Assembly: GCA_041913505.1 (NCBI GenBank)
Contig: JAYSFC010000094.1
Location: forward strand, 1 to 15,307
DNA length: 15,307 nucleotides
Direction of reading: 5' to 3'
Source of the DNA: JAYSFC01 sp041913505
GTDB taxonomy: Bacteria > Pseudomonadota > Gammaproteobacteria > Burkholderiales > Burkholderiaceae_C
Shown: piece after piece, positions 7,901-14,872 of the stretch
Layout: each line of letters begins with the position of its first letter
Position numbering within the stretch: the stretch's first letter is position 1
Position numbers and translations under genes: made by a program
Notes under the pieces: generated by a model
Database searches by the model: none
Told to the model about the DNA's origin: nothing
What the model saw: the letters and a program-made list of their open reading frames with translations, nothing else

Positions 7901-8968
7901 CACCCGCCATTGGCGGCCGTCGAAGCGGGCCTGGGCATCAAGAGCCGACAGCGGCAGGCGGGCCTGGTCCCAGGGGCCCGGCAGGCTGTTGATGAGATGG
8001 GCCTGCAGGGCCCAGCCGGCGCTGCCCTCGGGGCCCGCCTGCAGCTGGCCCGCGAGCAGGGTGGCAGGTGCACTGGGCCACAGCGCAGCCAGGTCCACGC
8101 CGTCGAGCTCGGCCTGGGCCTGGACCAGTGGCTGGGCGGCCCAGGGCGCCAGCGTGGCTTGCAGATCGGCGCGCATGGCCGCCGCGCCCGATGTGGGGCG
8201 GATGCGGGCCTGCACGCCCAGGCGCGCGTCGGCCGTGGCGAGGGTGCCGTGGATGCGGGCCTGGGCCGCCACATCGAGCGGCTGGCCGCCACCGGGGGGA
8301 GGAAGGGCCTGCAGGCGGCCTTCGAGCGAGGCATCGAGTGCCAAGGGCGCCGCACCCTGCAGCGTGGCGCTGGCGCTGTAGCGGCCCTGGGCCCAGGTGA
8401 GCTGGTCGATGGCGATGTGGTGATCGCGGCCGTCGTAGCGGTAGCTGCCGCGCAGGGCCTGCACCGTGACGGCCGCGGAGGTGGTGGAAGGCGCCCACGC
8501 GATCTGGTCCACGCGCACTGCGGGCAGCTCCACGCGCAGCGGCAGTTCCAGCGCGTTCAGGGGCTGGGGCGGCTCGGTGTTGGGTGGCCCCAGCGGCGTG
8601 ACCTGTATGCGCGCGGCCGATAGCTCGCCCAGGCGCAGCGTGCGCTGCAGCAGCGGGCGAAGGCTCCAGCCCAGGCGCGCGTTCTCCACCTCGACGGCGA
8701 GGGTGGGGCTGCTCCAGCGCAGCCAGCCGATGCGGCCACCCGCGCGCAGTGAGCCGCTGACGTCGCGGCTTTCAAGGCTCTGCCCCTCGGGCAGGTATGT
8801 GGCGGCGCGCGAAAGCGCCGTGGCCAGCGAGCTGCCCGTGCCTGCCCACCACCACGCGCCGCCAGCGGCGAGCAGTACCAGGGCCAGCAGCGCGGCCGCA
8901 AGCCAGGCCAGCGTGTGCGCGAGGCGCCGGAGGGCTGTGCGGCGCGGGGGGGCGGGGGTGTTCGCCAT
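4955..8968 (-). CDS. tamB: Translocation and assembly module subunit TamB (AsmA-like, DUF490)
   Basis: A large (1337-residue) inner-membrane-anchored periplasmic protein. With TamA it supports outer-membrane protein assembly, and TamB/AsmA-like proteins are also implicated in moving phospholipid across the periplasm. Residues about 16-41 are a single N-terminal membrane segment after a basic start (PPRRTALRRL). The middle is a long repetitive beta-rich region full of L-Q-A and V-x-G-x-L strands. The last roughly 350 residues are the conserved TamB domain, with DPDLPDAEKLSWVVLG and the final LYVTYEHSLAGTLGTLYLFY and LVYTVRYD strands. The frame is open far upstream, but the ATG at 8968 is chosen because it overlaps the tamA stop by one base (TGATG), the arrangement expected for translational coupling. 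No frame breaks are seen. The long opposite-strand frames inside it are composition artefacts. Confidence 0.95.
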   Translation of the reverse strand: MANTPAPPRRTALRRLAHTLAWLAAALLALVLLAAGGAWWWAGTGSSLATALSRAATYLPEGQSLESRDVSGSLRAGGRIGWLRWSSPTLAVEVENARLGWSLRPLLQRTLRLGELSAARIQVTPLGPPNTEPPQPLNALELPLRVELPAVRVDQIAWAPSTTSAAVTVQALRGSYRYDGRDHHIAIDQLTWAQGRYSASATLQGAAPLALDASLEGRLQALPPPGGGQPLDVAAQARIHGTLATADARLGVQARIRPTSGAAAMRADLQATLAPWAAQPLVQAQAELDGVDLAALWPSAPATLLAGQLQAGPEGSAGWALQAHLINSLPGPWDQARLPLSALDAQARFDGRQWRVPAATARLGDGSVALQGHYDPGSGTVEGDATVRGLRPGDAHTALARTPVGGQIQARREADGAVRFTVDLRGRRAEAPQPARLAVDRLAAEGRWQDGTLQLRHMQVQALQAQAEARQLRLQIATRAFDGDLQLSVPGAAAQIQGRLAPRAGTGALHLQVTQPQRTRDWLEALPGLAGLLPSANVQGQAQLDARWDGGWQALQRQLQAAGMVAGKPDASAPTAFDLQAQLTAPRLAVSGPLDLQLQDLRATLAGSLAQAVATLDGQLRTGTRQLSLRTRAQGGIRAAGQWDLQVTALQAQARDTTRPGPWTLQLAQPLAVAARHGGRGGLSIEASAGQATLAGPVPGQVTLRWQGTQWSQGPGGAMRLQTRGDLRGLPLAWVNALDTATPAALERWGLGGNLVFDGEWDVDTSDAPRASASLRRASGDLRVLTGEATGTTTLRSSGQGTGAGRPTLDTAPGMPAGVREAQLQLSLNGNALRAALRWDSERAGRLQAEGSSQITLPGGRWSDARWPADAPIAATVKAQLPDLGVWSALAPPGWRVKGTLDANVALSGTRADPRWLGQIAADQMALRSVIDGVDLKDGRLRATLEGTQLTVTEFRLGGGEGNASRILGRGGNRTQAPKDGGLLTGTGSVAWTAPPVGASAASGITMDFRAEARQLQVQVRADRQVSVSGQLQARLEQGQFTLRGHLTTDRATIILPDNSAPRLGSDVVVRSAAKDREAARQAESHGATAQGSVQAARPPDIAITLNLGDDFALQGQGITTRLTGELEIRSSATTGAMPRVTGEVRTEEGRYRAWGQALNVESGLVRFNGPYDNPALDILAIRPNISVRAGVQVTGSAQAPRVRLYADPDLPDAEKLSWVVLGHSAASGGSEAALLQQAALALLGSQGGVGGAGGIAKRLGLDEIGVKGPTQGESASAAALTLGKRFSSALYVTYEHSLAGTLGTLYLFYDLSRRLTLRGQTGAINALDLVYTVRYD

Positions 8969-10872
8969 CAGAAACTGAAGCCCAGCCGCAGGTGCAGCCG
9001 CAGGCTCTTCGATTGCACGCCCCAGGCCAGGTCGGCCTGCAGGGGACCTACGGGGCTGCGCCAGCGCAGGCCCGCGCCGACACCGACCTTGGGGTCGATG
9101 CGCTGGAGCTGGTCGGTCACGGCGCCTGCATCGACGAAGACGGCGCTCTCCCAGTTGGTCACGTCGCCGCGCACGACGATGGGTCGCTGCCATTCGGCGC
9201 TGGCCACGGCGAGGTAGCGGCCGCCATAGAGCGTGCCGTTGTCGGTGCGCGCGCCGAGCGAGCGGTAGGCGTAGCCGCGTACCGTGGTGTCGCCGCCTGT
9301 GATGAAGAGCTGCGTCACGGGCACCTGGGCGCCCTCGCGTGCTACCACGGCACCGCCCTCGGCGCGCAGGGCCAGCCGCGCGTTGCGTTGCACGGCCTGC
9401 GCGGAACCTGTGTCCATGTCCACCTTGCCGAGGGGAATGAACGACTGCCAGCGCACCCGCGCGCGCACGAAGGGGTCGCGCTGCCCGCGCAGCGTGGTGC
9501 CCACGCCAAGCTCCAGGCCCACGCCGTAGCCGCGCGTGGGGTTGGTGGCGTTGTTGAAGTAGCGGCCTGTCCAGCCATAGTTGGCGCTGATGGCGCCGCT
9601 TTCGGGCGGAGCGCCGATGCCCTGGGCGTGGGCCGCGTCGTACTGCACGGAGTAGTTGCGGTCGATGTAGCCCGCCGTCTGGCTGACGCCGGCGCGCAGG
9701 CGGACGCTGTTGACATCGTAGCTGCCCGTGGCTTCGCGCTTGGCCTGGCCCGCGCCGAAACGGCGCCAGCCGTCGTCGTTGGGCAGCGAGACCCACTCGC
9801 TGTCGAGCAACTGCGCGTCGCGGTCGAGCGAGAGTTTGGTGACGGCACGCCAGCCCAGCCAGGGCAGGCGGTTGTGGATGTGGTCCACCGACAGGCGGGG
9901 GCCGCTGTCGGTGGAGAAGCCCGCACCGAACACCATCTTCTGCAGCTTGGACTCGCGCACCTGGGCCACCACGGGCGCTGCGATGGAGGTGTCCTGCGGG
10001 TTGCCGTGCTCGGTGTCGAGCGTGAGGAACACGGCGTCGTAATAGCCGCTGCTGGCCAGGCGCTGCTGGGCGTCGAGCAGCTCGGCCTCGGAGTAGTCGG
10101 CCCCCGCGGGCAGCCGCGCGATGCGGCGCGCGCCGTCGGGGTCGTAGCGTTCGCTGCCGTGTACCTGCAGGGGGCCGAAGCGGTAGGCAGGGCCCGTGTC
10201 GTAGGTCACGCTGAGCGCGGCCTGGCTCTGGTCGGCGTCGATCTCGGCGCGGCTGCGGGCTAGGCGCGCCGTGGGGTAGCGCCGCTCCTGCAGGCGGCGC
10301 AGGCCCAGGGTCTTGGCGTTGTCCCAGGCTTGCTGCGTGAAGGCGTCGCCGGGCGCCAGCGGCCAGTTGCGCCGCACGCGGTTCAGGTCGGTTTCAAAGC
10401 GCTGTGCGAACGCGGGGTCTTGCGATGCGGTGCCGGTGACGTCGATCTGCGTGCTGGCCACCGTGGTTTGGGGGCCAGGCTCCACGGTCATCACCACCGT
10501 GCGCGGCAAGCCGCTGCCTTCGGGCGCGGGGCGGCTCTCGATGGTGATGGAGGGGCTGAAGTAGCCCAGTGTTCCCAGAAGCTCACGCGCATTGGCGTCG
10601 GCTGCGACGAGCAGGCGCGAGAGCTCGCCGGCCTGCAGGTCGGGCAGCTGGCGATAGCGCTGCAGCTCCAGGTGCAGCATGAGCTGCTCGCGCACTCCGT
10701 CGGGCGCGTGCACTTCAAGCGTGAAGGCCTGGGGGGCGCGGGCCGTGGTCTGGGCCTCGGGGGCTGGCGGTGCGGCACTGGGGAGCAGGCTGCAGCCCGG
10801 TAGCGTCAGCGTGGCAATGGCGAAAAACAGCAACGCCGGCCAACGGGCCGGCGCTGGGGTGTTGGGGGGCAT
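8968..10872 (-). CDS. tamA: Translocation and assembly module subunit TamA (Omp85/BamA superfamily)
   Basis: Outer-membrane beta-barrel partner of TamB. 634 residues: an N-terminal export signal (1-26), three POTRA-like repeats (about 50-320), then a 16-strand-type barrel ending in phenylalanine (LRLGFSF). The Omp85 loop-6 motif is VRGY at 531-534 within GGDTTVRGYAYRSLG. The signal region ends LTLPGC, so Cys27 could be lipidated, which is unusual for an Omp85 barrel protein. The start lies 4 nt after the stop of the VWA gene and has no obvious Shine-Dalgarno, so it may depend on coupling. It is somewhat longer than the roughly 580 residues of the enterobacterial protein, largely because of the proline/alanine linker after the signal. 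Assignment is firm because tamB follows directly. Confidence 0.93.
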   Translation of the reverse strand: MPPNTPAPARWPALLFFAIATLTLPGCSLLPSAAPPAPEAQTTARAPQAFTLEVHAPDGVREQLMLHLELQRYRQLPDLQAGELSRLLVAADANARELLGTLGYFSPSITIESRPAPEGSGLPRTVVMTVEPGPQTTVASTQIDVTGTASQDPAFAQRFETDLNRVRRNWPLAPGDAFTQQAWDNAKTLGLRRLQERRYPTARLARSRAEIDADQSQAALSVTYDTGPAYRFGPLQVHGSERYDPDGARRIARLPAGADYSEAELLDAQQRLASSGYYDAVFLTLDTEHGNPQDTSIAAPVVAQVRESKLQKMVFGAGFSTDSGPRLSVDHIHNRLPWLGWRAVTKLSLDRDAQLLDSEWVSLPNDDGWRRFGAGQAKREATGSYDVNSVRLRAGVSQTAGYIDRNYSVQYDAAHAQGIGAPPESGAISANYGWTGRYFNNATNPTRGYGVGLELGVGTTLRGQRDPFVRARVRWQSFIPLGKVDMDTGSAQAVQRNARLALRAEGGAVVAREGAQVPVTQLFITGGDTTVRGYAYRSLGARTDNGTLYGGRYLAVASAEWQRPIVVRGDVTNWESAVFVDAGAVTDQLQRIDPKVGVGAGLRWRSPVGPLQADLAWGVQSKSLRLHLRLGFSF

Positions 10873-10876
10873 GCGG

Positions 10877-12064
10877 CTATTTTGACAAAAGACGCATCGT
10901 CTCCTCGAGGCCCTTGAGTGACAAAGGGTACATGCGCTGGCCCATGAGCTGCTGGATGATGCTGATGCTCTGGCGGTACTGCCATACGCCCTGGGGCTCG
11001 GGATTGATCCACGCGAACTTGGGGAAGGCGTGCGTGAGGCGCTGCAGCCATTCGGCGCCGGCCTCCTCGTTGTTGTATTCCACGCTGCCGCCGGGCTGCA
11101 GGATCTCGTAGGGGCTCATGGTGGCGTCGCCCACGAAGATCAGCTTGTAGTCCTTGTTGTACTTGCGGATGATGTCCCAGGTCGGGAACTTCTCGGCGAA
11201 GCGGCGGCGGTTGTTCTTCCACATGAAGTCGTAGACGCAGTTGTGGAAGTAGTAGAACTCCAGGTGCTTGAACTCGGTCTTCACGGCGCTGAAAAGCTCT
11301 TCCACGCGCTGGATGTGCTCGTCCATGGTGCCGCCCACGTCCATGAGCAGCAGCACCTTCACGTTGTTGTGGCGCTCGGGCACCATCTTGATGTCGAGGT
11401 AGCCCGCGTTGGCGGCCGTGGCCCGGATGGTGTCGGGCAGGTCGAGCTCCAGCTCGTTGCCCTCGCGTGCGAACTTGCGCAGGCGGCGCAGCGCCACCTT
11501 GATGTTGCGCGTGCCCAGCTCCTGCTGGTCGTCATAGTCGCGGTAAGCGCGCTGCTCCCACACCTTCACCGCACTCTTGTTCTTGCCCGCGCCGCCGATG
11601 CGGATGCCCTGCGGGTTGTAGCCGCCGTGGCCGAAGGGGCTGGTGCCGCCCGTGCCGATCCACCTGTTGCCGCCCTCGTGGCGTTCCTTTTGCTCCTCCA
11701 GGCGCTTTTTCAGCGTCTCCATCAGCTCATCCCAGCCCATCTTCTCGATGGCGGCTTTTTGCTCGGGCGTGAGCTCGCGCTCCAGCATCTTGCGCAGCCA
11801 GTCGGCGGGGATTTCCTTGGTGAAGTCGGCCAGCATCTCCACGCCCTTGAAGTAGGCGGCGAAGGCGCGGTCGAATTTGTCGTAGTGCTTCTCGTCCTTC
11901 ACGAGCGCGGTACGCGCCATGAAGTAGAAGTCGTCGAGGCTCCAGGCGTCGTCGGACTTTGGTCCCACCACGCCGGCTTGCAGCGCTTCGAGCAGCGTGA
12001 GGAATTCCTTCACGGACACGGGCAGCTTGCCCGCGCGCAGGGTGTAGAAAAAGTCGATCAGCAT
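10877..12064 (-). CDS. VWA domain-containing CoxE-like protein
   Basis: A 395-residue, probably cytoplasmic protein with no signal peptide or membrane segment. Residues 1-130 are a charged helical region (EKHYDKFDRAFAAYF, ELTPEQKAAIEKMGWDELM). Residues 130-165 are a Gly-rich linker (GTGGTSPFGHGGYNP). From about 230 a von Willebrand A fold follows, with its metal motif DVGGT at 242-246 in place of the classic DxSxS and a later Asp in FVGDATMSPYE (D313). Such proteins pair with MoxR AAA+ ATPases, probably as adaptors in protein remodelling or metallo-enzyme maturation. A moxR gene lies two genes upstream on the same strand. It starts 21 nt after the acetyltransferase gene and ends 4 nt before tamA. 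The substrate is unknown. Confidence 0.9.
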   Translation of the reverse strand: MLIDFFYTLRAGKLPVSVKEFLTLLEALQAGVVGPKSDDAWSLDDFYFMARTALVKDEKHYDKFDRAFAAYFKGVEMLADFTKEIPADWLRKMLERELTPEQKAAIEKMGWDELMETLKKRLEEQKERHEGGNRWIGTGGTSPFGHGGYNPQGIRIGGAGKNKSAVKVWEQRAYRDYDDQQELGTRNIKVALRRLRKFAREGNELELDLPDTIRATAANAGYLDIKMVPERHNNVKVLLLMDVGGTMDEHIQRVEELFSAVKTEFKHLEFYYFHNCVYDFMWKNNRRRFAEKFPTWDIIRKYNKDYKLIFVGDATMSPYEILQPGGSVEYNNEEAGAEWLQRLTHAFPKFAWINPEPQGVWQYRQSISIIQQLMGQRMYPLSLKGLEETMRLLSK

Positions 12065-12085
12065 GAAACAGGCCCCTGGTGCTTG

Positions 12086-12685
12086 CTAGGCGTGTGCGTG
12101 TTGCTGCAAAAGGTATAGCAACTGCGCGCGTGCCTCGGGCCACTCGCCGCTGCGCATGCTGTACATGACGGTGTCGCGGATGGTGCCGTCGCGGCGCGGC
12201 GCGTGGCCGCGGATCACGCCGTCCTTCTTCGCGCCCAGGCGCTCGATGGCGCGCTGGCTCGCGAAGTTGTAGTTGTCGGTGCGCCAGCCCACCACGTGGC
12301 AGTTCAGCGTGTCGAAGGCGTGGCCCATCATGAGCAGCTTGCACGTGGTGTTCACGTGCGTGCGCTGCACGCGCTGGGCGTACCAGGTGTAGCCGATCTC
12401 TACGCGCTGCACGGCGGGCAGGATATCGTGGTAGCTCGTGGAGCCGAGCACGGTGCCCGTGGCCTCTTCCACCACGGCGAACGCGAAGCGGCTGCCTTCC
12501 TCGCGCATCTTCAGCGCGGTCTCGATGTAGGCGCGCGTGTCTTGCGGCTCGGGCACCGAGGTCACGCGCAGCTTCCACAACTCGCCATCGGCCGCCGCCG
12601 CCGCCAGGCCGGCGGCATGTTCGAGCGCCAGCGGTTCCAGGCGCACACCGCGGCTGCGCAGTGTGACGGGTTCCACGAAGGCCAT
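12086..12685 (-). CDS. GNAT family N-acetyltransferase (RimJ/RimL-like)
   Basis: A 199-residue cytoplasmic acetyl-CoA-dependent acyltransferase of the RimJ/RimL type. Visible features are IGYTWYAQRVQRTHVNTTCKL (98-117), the beta4/alpha3 acetyl-CoA pyrophosphate-binding region, then HAFDTLNCHVVGWRTDNYN and SQRAIERLGAKKDGVIRGH (143-161), which are typical of the family. An ATG at 12694 is possible, but 12685 is preferred: AAAGGA lies 8 nt before it, whereas the same site would abut the upstream ATG. It is 13 nt downstream of moxR and 21 nt before the VWA gene, so it is embedded in their operon. The substrate (protein N-terminus, antibiotic or small amine) cannot be told from sequence. Confidence 0.9.
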   Translation of the reverse strand: MAFVEPVTLRSRGVRLEPLALEHAAGLAAAAADGELWKLRVTSVPEPQDTRAYIETALKMREEGSRFAFAVVEEATGTVLGSTSYHDILPAVQRVEIGYTWYAQRVQRTHVNTTCKLLMMGHAFDTLNCHVVGWRTDNYNFASQRAIERLGAKKDGVIRGHAPRRDGTIRDTVMYSMRSGEWPEARAQLLYLLQQHAHA

Positions 12686-12698
12686 GGCGGGCATCCTT

Positions 12699-13541
12699 TC
12701 AGCGGTTGCGCTGGTTCATGAAGACCAGCTTCTCGAACAGGCTCACGTCCTGCTCGTTCTTGAGCAGCGCGCCCACCAGCGGCGGCACGGCCACCTTGTT
12801 GTCGGCGCTTTGCAGGGCTTCGAGCGGGATCTCCTCGGCCACCAGCAGCTTGAGCCAATCGATGAGTTCGCTGGTCGAGGGCTTCTTCTTCAGGCCGGGC
12901 AGATTGCGCACGTCGTAGAAGGTCTTCATCGCCACGGTGAGCAGCTCGCTCTTGAGCGTGGGGAAGTGCACGTCGACGATCTTCTTCATCGTCTCGGCCT
13001 CGGGGAACTTGATGTAATGGAAGAAGCAGCGGCGCAGGAAGGCGTCGGGCAGCTCCTTCTCATTGTTCGAGGTGATGAACACCAGCGGGCGGTGCTTGGC
13101 GCGCACCATCTCGCGCGTCTCGTAGCAGTAGAACTCCATGCGGTCGAGTTCGCGCAGCAGGTCGTTCGGGAATTCGATGTCGGCCTTGTCGATCTCGTCG
13201 ATCAGCAGGGCCACCGGCTGGTCGGCCGTGAAAGCCTGCCACAGCACGCCCTTGACGATGTAGTTGTGGATGTCCTTCACACGCTCGTCGCCGAGTTGCG
13301 AGTCGCGCAGGCGGCTCACCGCGTCATATTCATACAGGCCCTGCTGCGCCTTGGTGGTGGACTTGATGTGCCACTGCAAGAGCGGCATATGGAGTGCCTG
13401 GGCCACTTCCTCGGCCAGCATGGTCTTGCCGGTGCCGGGTTCGCCCTTGACCAGCAGCGGGCGCTGCAAAGTGATGGCGGCGTTCACCGCCAGCATCAAA
13501 TCCTGGGTCGCAACGTAGTTCTGGGAGCCTTGGAATTTCAT
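12699..13541 (-). CDS. MoxR family AAA+ ATPase
   Basis: A 280-residue cytoplasmic ATPase. Walker A is GEPGTGKT at 33-40 and Walker B is LLIDEID at 112-118. Sensor 1 is in FITSNN (155-160), and the arginine-finger region is FLRRCFF (168-174). The C-terminal lid is helical. MoxR proteins act as chaperone-like remodellers with VWA partners, and the partner here is two genes downstream. The frame is open 80 codons further upstream, but MKFQGSQNYVATQDL at 13541 is the standard start for this subgroup and the upstream part looks non-coding and overlaps a divergent promoter region. No clear Shine-Dalgarno precedes it. It is divergent from the cytochrome c gene, with 106 nt between the start codons. 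Confidence 0.94.
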   Translation of the reverse strand: MKFQGSQNYVATQDLMLAVNAAITLQRPLLVKGEPGTGKTMLAEEVAQALHMPLLQWHIKSTTKAQQGLYEYDAVSRLRDSQLGDERVKDIHNYIVKGVLWQAFTADQPVALLIDEIDKADIEFPNDLLRELDRMEFYCYETREMVRAKHRPLVFITSNNEKELPDAFLRRCFFHYIKFPEAETMKKIVDVHFPTLKSELLTVAMKTFYDVRNLPGLKKKPSTSELIDWLKLLVAEEIPLEALQSADNKVAVPPLVGALLKNEQDVSLFEKLVFMNQRNR

Positions 13542-13647
13542 GGGGAAAACACTGGAGACATTGAGAAAAGGGCTTGACAGGCGCTGGCTATAATCGTTCG
13601 CTGTACCTGAGCCCCAAGCTGAACTTCCACAGGATTGTGCGCGCAAA
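13542..13647. promoter_or_regulatory. Divergent promoter region between moxR and the cytochrome c gene
   Basis: Both genes start outward from this 106-nt region, so it must hold two promoters. On the plus strand TTGACA (13574-13579) and TATAAT (13589-13594) match the sigma-70 consensus perfectly but are only 9 nt apart, so they cannot both serve one normal promoter. TATAAT is probably used with a weaker -35 further upstream. On the minus strand a weak TTGGGG ... 17 nt ... ATTATA pair overlaps the same bases, so the two promoters may interfere. AGGA lies 13 nt before the cytochrome ATG, which is a long spacing. Confidence 0.5.
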
Positions 13648-14313
13648 ATGAACAAGACGTTGACCACGGTGTTTGCTCTCGCTGTCGCTTCCGTGACGGC
13701 ATTGTCCCAAGCCCAGGAGGTCCAGGGCGATGCCAAGGCGGGTGAGAAGAAGATCGCCATGTGCATCGGCTGCCATGGCATCGTGGGCTACCAGGCCAGC
13801 TTTCCCGAAGTGCACAAGGTGCCGATGATTTCGGGCCAGAGCGCCAAGTACATCGCTTCCGCGCTCGAGGCCTACAAGAAGGGCGACCGCAAGCACCCCA
13901 CCATGCGCGGCATCGCCGACTCGCTGTCTGAGCAGGACATCGCCGATGTGGCGGCCTATTACACGCAAAGCGGCCGCACGGGCGCCGAACTGCCCGCCAA
14001 GCCCCAGCGTGAGCCCAGTGCACAGGTGGCAGCGCTGCTGCAAAAGGGCGCCTGCGTGTCCTGCCACGGCGACAATTTCTCCAAGCCCATTGACCCGTCC
14101 TACCCCAAGATCGCAGGCCAGCATGCCGACTACCTGCTCGTGGCGCTCAAGGCCTACAAGGGGGAGAGCAAAAGCGCCATCGTGGGCCGCAGCAACGGCG
14201 TGATGGGCGGCGTGGCCAAGCAGTTCACCAACACGGAGCTCAAGGCCTTGGCGGGCTACATCGGCTCGCTCGACAGCGACCTGCACACGGTGCCGCAATC
14301 GCGCTTCCGCTGA
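13648..14313 (+). CDS. Periplasmic diheme cytochrome c (c4/c553 type)
   Basis: A 221-residue exported electron carrier. Residues 1-22 are a signal peptide ending QAQ, and two class I cytochrome c domains follow. Domain 1 has CIGCH (39-43) with axial Met86 in HPTMRG. Domain 2 has CVSCH (136-140) with axial Met186 in NGVMGG. Each half carries the ISGQSAKYI / IAGQHADYL stretch typical of cytochrome c4, so the protein looks like an internal duplication. It would pass electrons from the bc1 complex or a dehydrogenase to a terminal oxidase. It is the only plus-strand gene here, is divergent from moxR, and is closed by a strong terminator, so it is transcribed alone. Exact partners are not shown by the sequence. 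Confidence 0.95.
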   Translation: MNKTLTTVFALAVASVTALSQAQEVQGDAKAGEKKIAMCIGCHGIVGYQASFPEVHKVPMISGQSAKYIASALEAYKKGDRKHPTMRGIADSLSEQDIADVAAYYTQSGRTGAELPAKPQREPSAQVAALLQKGACVSCHGDNFSKPIDPSYPKIAGQHADYLLVALKAYKGESKSAIVGRSNGVMGGVAKQFTNTELKALAGYIGSLDSDLHTVPQSRFR

Positions 14314-14333
14314 TTGGCGCACAGCCCCCGCAC

Positions 14334-14360
14334 AAAGGCCCGCACATGCGGGCCTTTTTT
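14334..14360 (+). terminator. Rho-independent terminator of the cytochrome c gene
   Basis: AAAGGCCCGC (14334-14343) pairs perfectly with GCGGGCCTTT (14348-14357) around a 4-nt loop, and the T-run 14355-14360 follows. It starts 20 nt after the cytochrome stop codon. It lies between convergent genes and may also slow transcripts from the minus-strand DUF1841 gene, but the T-run on that side is only three bases. Confidence 0.93.
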
Positions 14361-14379
14361 GCTGGGCGGGGGGGCGAGG

Positions 14380-14814
14380 TCAGTCGCGCGTGGCGCGGCG
14401 CTGCACGCACGACACGTAGGCGTCGCCATCGGGCGGGCGCCCGGCGCGCTGGCTTTCCCACAGCATCTGGCCCAGGCAGTCCATGGCGGCGTGGTGGGCG
14501 TCGTGCAGCGAGTCCAGGCGCTTGGCCAGCAGCTCCACCGCCTGGCGGATGCCGCGCGGCTGGTCAATGCTGCACTGCTCGCTGATCGACAGGTGCATCG
14601 ACAGGTGCAGGAATGGGTTGGTCTGGCCGGGCGTCTCGTCGTAGTTGCGTGCGAGCGCTGCATCGGCGTCGGCGAGGTCGGAGCGGTATTCGGGGTGCTC
14701 GGCGATCCACAGGCTGGCCAGCGTCTCGATGGCTTCCATGGGCTGGCCGGCCTCGGCCTTGGCGTGCACGGCGCAGAAGAAGCGCCGCACATCGGCTTGG
14801 GTGGGGTTGAACAT
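14380..14814 (-). CDS. DUF1841 family protein of unknown function
   Basis: A 144-residue soluble protein of the DUF1841 family, common in beta- and gammaproteobacteria and without a known function. The match rests on the N-terminus MFNPTQADVRRFF, the central QTNPFLHLSMHLSISEQ (residues 64-80) with SIDQPRGIR, and HDAHHAAMDCLGQMLWESQR near the end. No signal peptide or membrane segment is visible. Histidines in the central and C-terminal motifs could bind metal, but this is only a guess. The start codon has no evident Shine-Dalgarno. It is convergent with the cytochrome c gene and lies 58 nt downstream of an IclR-type regulator on the same strand. Confidence 0.85.
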   Translation of the reverse strand: MFNPTQADVRRFFCAVHAKAEAGQPMEAIETLASLWIAEHPEYRSDLADADAALARNYDETPGQTNPFLHLSMHLSISEQCSIDQPRGIRQAVELLAKRLDSLHDAHHAAMDCLGQMLWESQRAGRPPDGDAYVSCVQRRATRD

Positions 14815-14872
14815 GGCGCGCAGCGTAGCACGCAGGCGGCGCGCCGGGGGCGCTACGGGTATTGGCGGGGCG

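Noticed and set aside
8969..9796. Upstream extension of the tamB frame by 276 codons
   Set aside because: It overlaps tamA, is arginine-rich and lacks motifs. The TGATG overlap and membrane anchor mark the real start at 8968.
8797..10263. 488-codon plus-strand frame opposite tamA
   Set aside because: Composition shadow of tamA, whose POTRA/barrel motifs and C-terminal Phe are clear on the other strand.
11030..12118. 362-codon plus-strand frame opposite the VWA gene
   Set aside because: Leucine/histidine/valine-rich antisense of a well-supported gene, with no independent start signal or motif.
13542..13781. Upstream extension of the moxR frame by 80 codons
   Set aside because: It crosses the divergent promoter and the cytochrome signal sequence. 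The family N-terminus starts at 13541.
14815..14872. CGTAGC/GCTACG inverted repeat between the IclR and DUF1841 genes
   Set aside because: Short arms separated by about 20 GC-rich bases and no T-run. Neither terminator nor operator can be supported.
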